From Nitrospinota bacterium (GTDB lineage: Bacteria; Nitrospinota_A; UBA7883; JADGGD01), in assembly GCA_015229165.1 (NCBI GenBank), contig JADGCD010000004.1, forward strand, positions 1,099 to 28,076: a stretch of DNA of 26,978 nucleotides, written 5' to 3'. The notes below the pieces were generated by a model. That model had not been told where the DNA came from. It searched no databases and was given only the letters and a program-made list of their open reading frames with translations. Within the stretch, counting starts at the first letter, position 1, and each line of letters begins with the position of its first letter. The translations under genes and the position numbers were made by a program. This document shows, piece after piece, positions 1 to 7,790 of this stretch.

Positions 1-1
1 C

Positions 2-1168
2 CTCTGGCGGGAGGGGCGCGGCCAACTCCGGGAACGGGCGCTGGCGGACGCCGCCCGGATCGGCGACCGCTTCGCACGGCTGGCGGAGGGGGAGGGAAAC
101 GGGCTGGAGACCTTCGGACGCCTGCTCCTCTCCGACCCGGCGGTGGCCGACGCCCTCCATCGCCTCGACGCCGACCGGCTCGCCGCGGTTGCCACCCCCT
201 TTCTCGCCCGTTACCCCCGCCGTTTCGTCCCACCGTCGCTGACTTTCGTCAACGCCGACGGCGCGCCGCTGGTCGCCCTTCCCCGGACCGCCGCCCGCCC
301 GGACGTTCCTCCGCTGGACCGGGGAGAAGGGGGGCGCAGCCTCCATTTGGGAAAGGACGGGCTTCTGACGCTGGCCGTGGGGCTGCGGGCCGACCCGCCG
401 AGGCAGGGGGGGGTGATCCTGCAGCGCCCGGTGGAGGGGCTCATCGCCCGGTCGGTGATGGAGGAAGGGTTCGAGATGGCGCTGGTGGGGCCGAAGGAGC
501 GGGTCGACCGGCGGACATGGGAGGAGCGGACCCGGACGGAAGGGTGGAGCGTCCGGTGGGAGCGGCTGGGGAACATGATTCCGCTGGCGTCGCCGGGGGG
601 GGAGGGGAGAGTGGCCCTGCTCGAAGGCGCCCTTGCCGCCGAAGGAACCTTCCCCCCCTACACCCAGTGGGCGGACGGCAAAACGACGGTGCAGGTGGTG
701 GCTCTCCCTCTGCCGGGTCCGGCGCGGGCGCCGGGGGTGGCGTTGGCCGGGATACGGCCACTGGCCGAACCGGCCTCCCGGCCTCTCTGGGCGCCGGGAG
801 GGGGGATCGTCCTGATCCTCGTCGGGGGAGCGGGGCTGCTCCGGTGGTTCCGGCGTCGGCTGGCCGAAGTCCGGGCCCGGGGGGGGGGAGGCGGCGGAAG
901 GGCTGGCCGAAATCTCCCGCATCGCCCGCCTCGGACTCTGGGAATGGCGGCCCGAAGAAGGGGGCTTTCTCCTCTCCCTCGAGGCGCGCCGGATTTTCGG
1001 CCTGCCCGCCACCGACGGGAAGGTCTCCTACGACCGGATCATGGAGCGGGTGCATCCGGGGGACCGGCGCGCCGTGGGGGAGCGGATCGCCTGGCCCCGC
1101 CCCGGCGACCTCTCCTTTCGCGTTCCGATGGAGGACGGCGCCCTCAGGTTTCTCCGGGGGAGTCTTGA
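2..1168 (+). CDS. Sensor histidine kinase, N-terminal sensor part (partial, frameshifted)
   Basis: The frame is open from the left edge (first full codon at 2), so the true start is outside the window. The visible part is a hydrophilic, probably periplasmic sensor region followed by one transmembrane segment near 800-850 (GGGIVLILVGGAGLL) and a basic stretch, RWFRRRLAEVRAR, typical of the cytoplasmic exit. Protein-like coding ends at a run of ten Gs (879-888). Beyond it this frame gives arginine/proline-rich nonsense to the stop at 1168, while the +1 frame reads straight into a PAS domain (EISRIARLGLWEW). Nine Gs would join the two parts into one kinase. I therefore read this and the next entry as one gene broken by a single extra G. 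Whether that is an assembly error, a mutation or a phase switch cannot be told from sequence alone. Confidence 0.75.
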   Translation, partial: LWREGRGQLRERALADAARIGDRFARLAEGEGNGLETFGRLLLSDPAVADALHRLDADRLAAVATPFLARYPRRFVPPSLTFVNADGAPLVALPRTAARPDVPPLDRGEGGRSLHLGKDGLLTLAVGLRADPPRQGGVILQRPVEGLIARSVMEEGFEMALVGPKERVDRRTWEERTRTEGWSVRWERLGNMIPLASPGGEGRVALLEGALAAEGTFPPYTQWADGKTTVQVVALPLPGPARAPGVALAGIRPLAEPASRPLWAPGGGIVLILVGGAGLLRWFRRRLAEVRARGGGGGGRAGRNLPHRPPRTLGMAARRRGLSPLPRGAPDFRPARHRREGLLRPDHGAGASGGPARRGGADRLAPPRRPLLSRSDGGRRPQVSPGES

Positions 1169-2399
1169 GCCCTCCCCTGCGCAGGGGGGGCGGGTGACCG
1201 GCTATGTGCAGGATCTGACCGAGCTGGCCCGGACCCAGGCCGACCTGAAGGAGAGCGAGGAGCGGTACCGGGAGCTGTCGATGGCGGCGACCGAGGGGAT
1301 CGTGATCCACGACGGGGGGACCATCGTCGACGTCAACAACGCCTTCTGCCGTCTCATGGGGGGGTACGAGACCGACCTGACCGGCAAGAACCTCCTCGAA
1401 CTGGCCCACCCGGACGATGTCAGCCTGCTGGCCGCGCGTCTGGAGAGCGAGCGGGACCGCTCCGAGCGGTTCCGCCTGCGGACGCTCGCCGGCGATACGG
1501 TGGTGGTGGAGATCACCTCCCGCTCCGCCCCCCGCCACGGGCGGATCGTCCGGATGAGCGCCGTCCGGGACATCACCGCCGCCATCCGGGCCGAGGAGCG
1601 GGCCGAGGGGCAGCGGCGTCTTCTGGCCCAGACCGACCGGCTCCGGTCGTTGGGGACGCTGGTGGCCGGCGTCGCCCACGAGATCAACAACCCCAACAGC
1701 TTCGTCATGTTCAACGCCCCGCTCATCGAACGGGCCTGGCGCGACGCCATCAGCCTGTTGGACGAGGTGGAGCGGGAGAAGGGCCCCTTTACCCTGGCCG
1801 GGATGCCCTACGCCCGGGTGCGGGGGGACGTGCCGACCTTCATCGAGAACATCCTCTCCGGCGCCCGGCGGATTCAGGAGATCGTGGAGAAGCTTCGCAC
1901 CTTCGTCGGCGGGGCCGGGCCGGGGGAGATGGAGCTGGTCGATCCGGTCAAGGTGGTCGAGGAGGCGGTGGAGCTGCTGGCGCCTCTGGTGGCCCGGACG
2001 CGGGGGACGGTGACGCTACGCTCCGTGGGGCGGATTCTTCCGATTCGGGGACGGGCGGCCGAGATCGGGCAGGTGGTGGTCAACCTGGTGGCCAACGCCC
2101 TGCAGGCCCTGCCGGAGAAGGGGGGGCAGGTGACGGTCAAGACCGTGGGGGAGGCGGCTCTGGGGACCGTGGCCATCGTGGTGGAGGACGACGGGGCGGG
2201 GATCGCCCCGGAAGAGCTGGAGAAAATCTTCGACCCCTTCTACACCACCCGCCGGGGCGCGGGGGGGTCGGGGCTCGGGCTTTCGATTTCGCATACCATT
2301 GTGGAAGATCATGGGGGGCGCCTCACCATCGAGCCGCTCCCCGGCGCCGGGACCCGGGCCACCGCCCGCTTCCCGGTCGCCGCAGGACCGGATCGCTGA
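1041..2399 (+). CDS. PAS-containing sensor histidine kinase, catalytic part
   Basis: Coding similarity in this frame starts just after the G run, at about 888, well before the first ATG at 1041. The order is a first PAS fold (about 905-1230), a second PAS fold (about 1260-1600, ESEERYRELSMAATEGIVI), a HisKA domain with phospho-acceptor His213 in AGVAHEINNP (numbered from 1041), then HATPase_c with the N box NLVANALQAL, G1 box DDGAGIAPE and G2 box GGSGLGLSI. The HEINNP form resembles NtrB/PAS kinases that pair with sigma54 activators. Thirteen bases separate its stop from the next ATG and an AAGGAG ribosome site overlaps the stop region, so kinase and regulator are co-transcribed and very probably cognate. 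ATG 1041 falls inside the first PAS domain, so it is probably not the native start. Confidence 0.85.
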   Translation: MERVHPGDRRAVGERIAWPRPGDLSFRVPMEDGALRFLRGSLEPSPAQGGRVTGYVQDLTELARTQADLKESEERYRELSMAATEGIVIHDGGTIVDVNNAFCRLMGGYETDLTGKNLLELAHPDDVSLLAARLESERDRSERFRLRTLAGDTVVVEITSRSAPRHGRIVRMSAVRDITAAIRAEERAEGQRRLLAQTDRLRSLGTLVAGVAHEINNPNSFVMFNAPLIERAWRDAISLLDEVEREKGPFTLAGMPYARVRGDVPTFIENILSGARRIQEIVEKLRTFVGGAGPGEMELVDPVKVVEEAVELLAPLVARTRGTVTLRSVGRILPIRGRAAEIGQVVVNLVANALQALPEKGGQVTVKTVGEAALGTVAIVVEDDGAGIAPEELEKIFDPFYTTRRGAGGSGLGLSISHTIVEDHGGRLTIEPLPGAGTRATARFPVAAGPDR

Positions 2400-2412
2400 A
2401 GGAGCCCTATCC

Positions 2413-3828
2413 ATGCGGGACGCCCCCATCCTTATCGTCGACGACGAACCGGCGCTTCTCGAGAGCTGCCGGATGACCCTCGAATACGCCGGGCACGGGG
2501 CGGTCCACGTCTGCGCCGACAGTCGGGAGGCGATGGCGGCGGTGGCCCGGATCAATCCGGTGGTGGTGGTGCTGGACATCAACATGCCCGGCGTCACGGG
2601 GGATCTCCTCCTCGACCGGTTGCAGGCCGATCGCCCCGAGGTGGCGGTCATCATGCTGACGGGGCTCTACGACATCGACACCGCCGTCGACCTGATGAAG
2701 CGCGGCGCGGTCGATTTCCTGACCAAACCGGTGGAGCCGAAGCGGTTTCTGGCGGCCATTCAGGGGGCGCTCACCCGGGCCGATCTGACCCAGGAGCGGG
2801 ACGCGCTGGCCCGGCATCTTCTCACGGGGGGGGTCGACCATCCCGAAGCCTTCGACGCCATCGTGACGGTCTCCCGGAAGATGCGGGCGATTTTCCAGTA
2901 CATCGAAGCGGTGGCGCCCACCGGCCGGGCGGCGCTGATCACCGGCGAGTCGGGGGCGGGCAAGGAGCTGGTGGCCCGGGCCATCCATGCGGTCTCGGGG
3001 GTCGGGGGCGCCTTTGTGGCGGTCAACGCGGGGGGGCTGGACGACACCCTTTTCTCGGACACGCTCTTCGGCCACCGGAAGGGGGCTTTCACCGGGGCCG
3101 ACAGCGACCGGGCGGGGCTTATCGAACAGGCGGCCGGGGGGACGCTGTTCCTCGACGAGATCGGCGATCTTCCCCCCACAGCGCAGGTCAAGCTGCTTCG
3201 TCTCCTGCAGGAGGGGGAGTATTTCCCGCTGGGGGCCGACCGGCCGCGCCGCTCGGACGCCCGGATCGTGGTGGCGACCCATGTCGACCTGGCCCGCCGG
3301 GTCTCCGACCGCTCGTTCCGGCAGGATCTCTATTTCCGACTCAAGACCCACCATATCGCCCTGCCGCCGCTTAGGGAGCGGCTCGAAGACCTCCCGGCGC
3401 TGGCGCAACATTTTCTCGACGCCGCCGCCCGCACGTTGGGCAAGGAGCCGGTCTCGGCCAGCCGGGAGCTGCTGGCGCTCCTGTCGTCGTATCCTTTTCC
3501 GGGCAACATTCGGGAGTTGGAGGGGGTGATCTTCGACGCGGAGAGCCAGCGCAACGGCCCGCGTCTCTCGCTGCCGACGTACGAGGCGATCCTGGACCGG
3601 GCGCGGCGCGATCTTCCGGCGGAGCTGAAGGGGATGTGGAGGGAGCGGGTGGAGCCTCTCTTCACGCTTGCCGAGACGCAGACGCTGCCGACGCTCAAGG
3701 AGGCGGAGCAGGGGCTTATCGACGAAGCGATGCGCCGTGCGGACGGGAACCAGACGGTGGCGGCCCGGCTCCTCGGCCTTTCCCGCACGGCGCTGAACAA
3801 GCGGCTCAATAAACGATCCGACGACTGA
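2413..3828 (+). CDS. NtrC-family sigma54-dependent response regulator
   Basis: This 471-residue protein has the full NtrC layout. A receiver domain (about 1-120) has the acidic pair Asp10/Asp11, phospho-acceptor Asp55 (VVVVLDINMP) and Lys105. An AAA+ domain (about 150-380) has Walker A GESGAGKE at 178-185, the sigma54-contact loop GAFTGA at 224-229 and Walker B GGTLFLDEIGDL. A Fis-type helix-turn-helix lies at about 427-468 (ADGNQTVAARLLGLSRTALN). It should bind upstream sites and open sigma54 promoters when phosphorylated by the kinase just upstream. An in-frame ATG at 2299 lies inside the kinase gene. I chose ATG 2413 because it has the ribosome site and the protein then begins at the receiver domain. 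A sigma54-like promoter occurs downstream at 4296, a plausible target. Confidence 0.93.
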   Translation: MRDAPILIVDDEPALLESCRMTLEYAGHGAVHVCADSREAMAAVARINPVVVVLDINMPGVTGDLLLDRLQADRPEVAVIMLTGLYDIDTAVDLMKRGAVDFLTKPVEPKRFLAAIQGALTRADLTQERDALARHLLTGGVDHPEAFDAIVTVSRKMRAIFQYIEAVAPTGRAALITGESGAGKELVARAIHAVSGVGGAFVAVNAGGLDDTLFSDTLFGHRKGAFTGADSDRAGLIEQAAGGTLFLDEIGDLPPTAQVKLLRLLQEGEYFPLGADRPRRSDARIVVATHVDLARRVSDRSFRQDLYFRLKTHHIALPPLRERLEDLPALAQHFLDAAARTLGKEPVSASRELLALLSSYPFPGNIRELEGVIFDAESQRNGPRLSLPTYEAILDRARRDLPAELKGMWRERVEPLFTLAETQTLPTLKEAEQGLIDEAMRRADGNQTVAARLLGLSRTALNKRLNKRSDD

Positions 3829-3831
3829 CAG

Positions 3832-4080
3832 GCGCAGGCCTGCGCTCTTCCCGGCGCCTACTTCACGAGGCCGCCCCCTTCGTGGGCTCAGTCACGACCG
3901 GTCAAGGGGGCTTTCATGCACAAGCCGTTGCCGGTTGCGCAGGCCTGTCCCCTTCCCAACGCCCACTCCACGAAGCCGCCCCCTTCGTGGGCTCAGTCGC
4001 GACCGGTCAAGGGGGCTTTCATGCACAAGCCGTTGCCGGTTGCGCACGCCTGCCCCCTTCCCGGCGCCCTGTCCACGGGG
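3832..4080 (+). repeat. 105-bp tandem repeat, about 2.4 copies
   Basis: Two full 105-bp units (3871-3975 and 3976-4080) are preceded by the last 39 bp of a third (3832-3870). The units are nearly identical. Each contains ACCGGTCAAG (at 3897 and 4002) and a short hairpin-forming stretch around CCACGAAGCCG/CTTCGTGG. I see no convincing reading frame conserved as protein. The core ACCGGTCAAG recurs with almost the same period in the array at 9788-10201, although the rest of the unit differs. Confidence 0.9.
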
Positions 4081-4130
4081 CGCGCACTTCGTATGCCACA
4101 ACGGTCTCTACCCAAGCTCCGTCGCACTGG

Positions 4131-4163
4131 TGTGAAAATCGGCACACCGTGAAAAGCGGCACA
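4131..4163 (+). repeat. Short tandem repeat resembling an IS21-type end (remnant)
   Basis: GTGAAAATCGGCACA (4132-4146) is followed after two bases by GTGAAAAGCGGCACA (4149-4163), 14 of 15 identical with a 17-bp period; a weaker third copy may lie at 4175-4190. Closely spaced GTGAAAA-CGGC repeats are reminiscent of the multiple terminal repeats of IS21-family elements. No istA or istB coding sequence lies nearby, so at most this is a scar or solo end. The identification is from memory of the family and is weak. Confidence 0.35.
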
Positions 4164-4213
4164 TCTGCATAAGGCGTTGAAACGGCACGATGTTTTGTGC
4201 AAGTCGCCTTTCG

Positions 4214-4233
4214 CCTGTGCAGAACGGTACAGG
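4214..4233. promoter_or_regulatory. Possible activator site (inverted repeat)
   Basis: CCTGT (4214-4218) and ACAGG (4229-4233) form a 5-bp inverted repeat with a 10-bp spacer, centred about 80 bp upstream of the sigma54-like promoter at 4296. Sigma54 activators usually bind dyads at about this distance. The arms are short, so this may be chance. Confidence 0.2.
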
Positions 4234-4295
4234 GGGATGGTGTGTGGTCGTTTTGTATCGCATTGATATTAAAAATGTAAGCGGTCTTGGTGTTT

Positions 4296-4311
4296 TGGCC
4301 CGGTTCCTGCT
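4296..4311 (+). promoter_or_regulatory. Candidate sigma54 (-24/-12) promoter
   Basis: TGGCCCGGTTCCTGCT has the invariant GG (4297-4298) and GC (4309-4310) separated by exactly ten bases, and differs from the consensus TGGCACRNNNNTTGCW at two positions. Transcription would begin near 4322, just before a block of hairpins. An NtrC-type activator is encoded 470 bp upstream, which makes such a promoter meaningful. No sigma70 promoter of comparable quality was seen here. Confidence 0.5.
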
Positions 4312-4321
4312 TTGGTAAGGG

Positions 4322-4464
4322 ACAAGAGCGTGGGCCAAATCAGGGGATTGGCCGACGATCTGATCCCGAGTCCGCTTGCGGATTCGGAATTAAGCCGCCA
4401 CCGTCGAGCATTCTATGCCCGACGAACCCGCGTCTGGCGCCCACCAGACGCGGGTATTTTTTTT
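4322..4464 (+). ncRNA. Candidate structured small RNA or 5' leader with four hairpins
   Basis: From the predicted start the sequence folds into four successive hairpins. Hairpin 1 is GGCCAA/TTGGCC (4333-4338 with 4348-4353, 9-nt loop). Hairpin 2 is CCGAGTCCG/CGGATTCGG (4366-4374 with 4379-4387, tetraloop CTTG, one G-U pair). Hairpin 3 is CGTCG-a-GCAT/ATGC-c-CGACG (4402-4424). Hairpin 4 is the terminator. Almost every base between 4333 and 4455 is in or next to a stem, and no open reading frame fits. The 143-nt product could act as a separate small RNA, with the hydrolase gene reached by read-through, or as an attenuating leader of that gene. I do not recognise it as a known RNA family. Only 41 bp separate the terminator from the next ATG. 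Confidence 0.5.
4426..4464 (+). terminator. Strong intrinsic terminator
   Basis: A perfect 12-bp stem (ACCCGCGTCTGG, 4426-4437, with its complement at 4444-4455) encloses the 6-nt loop CGCCCA and is followed after one A by eight Ts (4457-4464). It ends the structured RNA candidate and lies just upstream of the hydrolase gene. Confidence 0.9.
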
Positions 4465-4505
4465 GCCCGCATCCGCCCCCTTCGTCGATAACCAAGGAGC
4501 CAACG

Positions 4506-5330
4506 ATGAGCGCAATCACCACGAAAGACGGCACGAGAATCTACTATAAGGACTGGGGCAAGGGACAACCTGTGGTGTTCAGCCACGGCTGGCCCCTTAG
4601 CGCGGATAGCTGGGAGGCTCAGATGCTGTTCCTTGCCTCAAGCGGCTATCGTTGCATCGCCCATGACCGACGCGGCCATGGCCGGTCGAGCCAGCCTTGG
4701 AGCGGCAACGATATGGATACCTATGCCGACGACCTCTCTGAACTCATCGAAACGCTCGACCTTGAAAACGCCGTCCTGATCGGCTTCTCGGCCGGCGGAG
4801 GCGAAGTGGCCCGGTATATAGGCCGTCACGGGGCGAAACGTGTGGCCAAAGCCGCGCTCATCTCCGCCGTAACGCCATTGATGCTCAAGACGGCGGCCAA
4901 TCCCGGCGGAATACCTATTGAAGTTTTCGATGAGCTCCGCCAAAACTCCATCAAAGACCGATCACAACTTTACAAGGATCTCGCCAGCGGCCCGTTCTTC
5001 GGGGCCAACAGGCCAGGCGCCAAAGTCTCCCAAGGTGTGATGGACTCGTTCTGGTTGCAGGGAATGCGGGCAGGGCACAAGAATACGTTGGATTGTATCA
5101 AGGCGTTCTCTGAGACGGATTTCACCGAGGACCTCAAAAAGTTTGACGTACCTACGCTGATCCTTCACGGTGACGACGACCAGATTGTGCCCATTGGCGT
5201 CGCGGCTCTTCGCTCATCAAAACTGGTCAAGAACGCTTCACTAAAAATATATACCGGAGCGCCCTACGGCCTTGCGGACACGCACAAAGATGAGCTCAAC
5301 GCCGACCTGCTGGCTTTCCTTAGGGGCTGA
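4506..5330 (+). CDS. Alpha/beta hydrolase, non-heme chloroperoxidase/perhydrolase family
   Basis: This 274-residue protein has the usual length and sequence pattern of cofactor-free chloroperoxidases and aryl esterases: [11 protein letters not shown] with the oxyanion region at 27-37, HDRRGHGRS at 53-61, nucleophile Ser95 in IGFSAGGGE, and acid Asp225 in HGDDDQIVP. The catalytic histidine normally sits in a conserved GAPHG motif. Here the motif reads GAPYG, with Tyr254 (TAC, 5265-5267), one transition away from His; His260 lies six residues on. Such enzymes hydrolyse esters and form peracids from carboxylates and peroxide in the cytoplasm. Without the triad histidine this copy may be inactive or altered. 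ATG 4506 is preceded by AAGGAG (4493-4498). Base composition is richer in A/T than the flanks, suggesting acquisition together with the next gene. Confidence 0.9.
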   Translation: MSAITTKDGTRIYYKDWGKGQPVVFSHGWPLSADSWEAQMLFLASSGYRCIAHDRRGHGRSSQPWSGNDMDTYADDLSELIETLDLENAVLIGFSAGGGEVARYIGRHGAKRVAKAALISAVTPLMLKTAANPGGIPIEVFDELRQNSIKDRSQLYKDLASGPFFGANRPGAKVSQGVMDSFWLQGMRAGHKNTLDCIKAFSETDFTEDLKKFDVPTLILHGDDDQIVPIGVAALRSSKLVKNASLKIYTGAPYGLADTHKDELNADLLAFLRG

Positions 5331-5380
5331 GACCGCTGTATGGCCGTGTATCAAGGTTGCGGCGATTAGTGGATAGAAGG

Positions 5381-5477
5381 GTTCAACAAGAGGGTACACC
5401 TCAGGCGGGTGGGTGGGGGCGAAAAACCAGATTAATTGATCATCTATGCATATAATAAGCGCACGTTCAACAAGAAG
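5381..5477 (+). repeat. Short direct repeat pair
   Basis: GTTCAACAAGAGG (5381-5393) recurs as GTTCAACAAGAAG (5465-5477), 12 of 13 identical, 84 bp apart in the gap between the hydrolase and the oxidoreductase. Between them a perfect TATAAT (5451-5456) could be a -10 box for the oxidoreductase, but no good -35 is seen. Confidence 0.4.
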
Positions 5478-5494
5478 CGGGGGGGCGAAGAGCA

Positions 5495-7024
5495 ATGAAA
5501 AGCAATTCCGGGCAAACCAGTTCCATTTGGATGGATTCGTCGGATGTCCCAAAACATTCCCCCCTCGCCGCGAATATGAGCGCTGACGTATGTATTGTTG
5601 GCGCCGGAATAGCAGGCCTGTCAATCGCGTATCACCTTGGGCGCGAAGGCAAATCGGTTGTCGTGCTGGATGACGGGCGCATTGGCGGGGGAATGACTGA
5701 GCGCACAACGGCTCACCTCTCCAACGCGATTGACAACTTCTACTTCAGGATCGAGAGTCTGCACGGCATAAAGGGGGCGGAGATCACCGCCCAAAGCCAC
5801 ACTGCGGCCATCGACCGCATCGAGGCGATCGTCGCAAATGAAAATATTGATTGTGACTTCGAGCGCCTCGATGGGTACCTGTTTGCGCCATCGGGAGATT
5901 CAGCCGGAACGCTGCAACGCGAAGAACAGGCCGCAAGGCGCGCCGGGCTTTCGGATGTTGCGCTGATCGACCGCGCACCCATAGATTTGTTTGGCGAAGG
6001 CAAATGTTTACGCTTTCCCCGGCAGGCGCAGATGCATCCTCTGAAGTATTTAAACGGGCTTAGCCGCGCCATTGAAAGGGACGGCGGGCGCATATTCACC
6101 GGGACCCACGCTAGCATAATGGAAGGTGGCCAACATGCGCGGGTGGAAACAAGCGATGGATACATAGTGACCGCAGGCTCGATTGTGATAGCCACAAACA
6201 CGCCGGTCAACGACCTTATCACCATTCATACCAAACAGGCGGGTTATACATCATATGTTATCGGCGCGCGGATCCCGCTCGGTTCTGTTCCAAGAGCTCT
6301 TTATTGTGATAACGAAGATCCTTACCACTACGTTAGGGTTCAAAGCATGGCCTCAAAAGAAGGCGCGCATTATGACATTCTTTTAGTTGGCGGCGAAGAT
6401 CACCGATCGGGGCAGGCGGACGATGGCGACAAACGATATTTGCGGCTTGAATTGTGGGCGCGCGAGCGATTCCCGATGATTGAAAAGATAGACTATCGCT
6501 GGTCCGGTCAGGTGATGGAGCCTGTGGACGGCATTGCGTTCATCGGACGAAATCCGTGCGACTGGCGCAACGTCTATATAGCCACGGGTGATTCGGGAAT
6601 GGGAATGACTCACGGCTCCATCGCAGGAATTCTCATCACCGACTTGATTATGGGGCGCGAAAATCCATGGGCCTGGCTCTATGACCCTTCCCGAAAAACT
6701 CTCGGAGCCATATTTGAATATGCCATGGGTGGCGCCAATATCACCGCGCAGTTTGTCGGGGATTATTTGACCGGTGGCGATGTTGATTCACCCGATGAAA
6801 TTCCCAAGGACCAGGGAGTCATCATTCGGCGCGGTGTGAATAAGTATGCCGTCTATCGGGATGAACATGGAGCGTTGCATGAACGCTCGGCGATGTGCCC
6901 GCACCTCGGTTGCATCGTAAGCTGGAATAGCCTGGAGAAGACGTGGGATTGCCCCTGTCATGGATCAAGCTTCGACCGGTATGGGCGGGTGATAAACGGC
7001 CCAGCCAACAGCGATCTTGCGTAG
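5495..7024 (+). CDS. FAD-dependent oxidoreductase (DAO type) with C-terminal Rieske domain
   Basis: This 509-residue protein begins with a FAD-binding fold of the D-amino-acid-oxidase superfamily (VCIVGAGIAGLS, glycines 36, 38 and 41, with an acidic end of strand 2 at VVVLDD). It has a long substrate domain and finishes with a Rieske [2Fe-2S] domain. The cluster ligands are Cys468 and His470 (CPHLGC) and Cys486 and His489 (CPCHGS). Cys473 and Cys488 would form the stabilising disulfide of bc1-type Rieske proteins. Electrons probably pass between flavin and cluster; the substrate is unknown. The protein stops soon after the NGPA motif, so the tail may be slightly short, and decayed kinase sequence follows directly. 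A/T-richer composition matches the hydrolase upstream, suggesting one acquired unit. The start has a purine-rich ribosome site (GGGGGGCGAAG). Confidence 0.88.
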   Translation: MKSNSGQTSSIWMDSSDVPKHSPLAANMSADVCIVGAGIAGLSIAYHLGREGKSVVVLDDGRIGGGMTERTTAHLSNAIDNFYFRIESLHGIKGAEITAQSHTAAIDRIEAIVANENIDCDFERLDGYLFAPSGDSAGTLQREEQAARRAGLSDVALIDRAPIDLFGEGKCLRFPRQAQMHPLKYLNGLSRAIERDGGRIFTGTHASIMEGGQHARVETSDGYIVTAGSIVIATNTPVNDLITIHTKQAGYTSYVIGARIPLGSVPRALYCDNEDPYHYVRVQSMASKEGAHYDILLVGGEDHRSGQADDGDKRYLRLELWARERFPMIEKIDYRWSGQVMEPVDGIAFIGRNPCDWRNVYIATGDSGMGMTHGSIAGILITDLIMGRENPWAWLYDPSRKTLGAIFEYAMGGANITAQFVGDYLTGGDVDSPDEIPKDQGVIIRRGVNKYAVYRDEHGALHERSAMCPHLGCIVSWNSLEKTWDCPCHGSSFDRYGRVINGPANSDLA

Positions 7025-7125
7025 CCGCCACCCAGCGATAACTTCGCGTCCAAGATAGTGATGGACGATTTCGCCTGTCCCTTCCAATGCGCCCTCCGGA
7101 AGAGGAGGCAAGAGGGTTTTATCGG

Positions 7126-7680
7126 AGTTCTCTCCCCGCTTTTCGAATGAACAGCAGGAACTGGCCTTCGAGCGTTCCCTCCTCGGCGCCCTCAACGATC
7201 ATATCTACAACGTCCGGATCAGAAACGGCATGGGGGAAGGGGTCTTCCACAACCCCCGTGCGACGGGATCTCCGGCTATACGGCGGCAGAGCTTGTCGCC
7301 GATCCTGACCTCAGGAGCTCCACGATCCACGAAGAGGACCAGGAGACGGTGGCGAATCATTTCGCCGAATTGACCCGTTAAGGCGGCGAGGGCGTCATCA
7401 AGCATGGGATCGTGCGCAAAAGCGGCGCTGTCCGGTGGGTGACCAACGCAAGAGTCTTGACCCACGAAAGCGACGATCGGATTGGGATCGGTGGGTTCCT
7501 GCTCAACATCGCAGGCAGAAAACTACGTGAAGTAGAAGCGGCGCAGGTCATCGAGCCCGCCTATAAGGCGCTCGACGTCGAAAGCAATTCATCGTAATGC
7601 TGGCCCACGATCTTCGCTTCCCCTTCGCCGACCCCATCGGACTACTGAGGATCATCGACAACGACGGGAAGACCCCCCTT
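7126..7680 (+). pseudogene. Decayed PAS sensor histidine kinase
   Basis: Kinase-like protein sequence can be followed only by changing frame. EQQELAFERSLLGALNDHIY is encoded from 7149, then GYTAAELVADPDLRSS near 7270 in another frame. A PAS core, including VRKSGAVRWVTNARVL and the end motif NIAGRKLREVEAA, covers about 7400-7540, after a stop codon at 7378. Finally, in yet another frame, a HisKA box QFIVMLAHDLRFPFADPIGL (about 7588-7650) resembles DQFVGLVAHDLRSPLSAMLG of the large kinase at 13864. No ATPase domain follows. Several indels and stops make it non-functional. The residue after 7680 up to 7790 shows nothing recognisable. Confidence 0.7.
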
Positions 7681-7790
7681 GCGCGTCGCCCTTCGCCGCT
7701 GGTTCGGGCCGGTGATCGGCGGTATCATTCATCTTTGCCGTCTCCGGCGGACGCCCCGTCGCTGACCTTAACCCGCTCTTTCGGGAAACC

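Noticed and set aside
4322..4464. Qrr, 6S, tmRNA or a known riboswitch
   Set aside because: None of the conserved sequences that I know for these families is present; only the general layout resembles Qrr.
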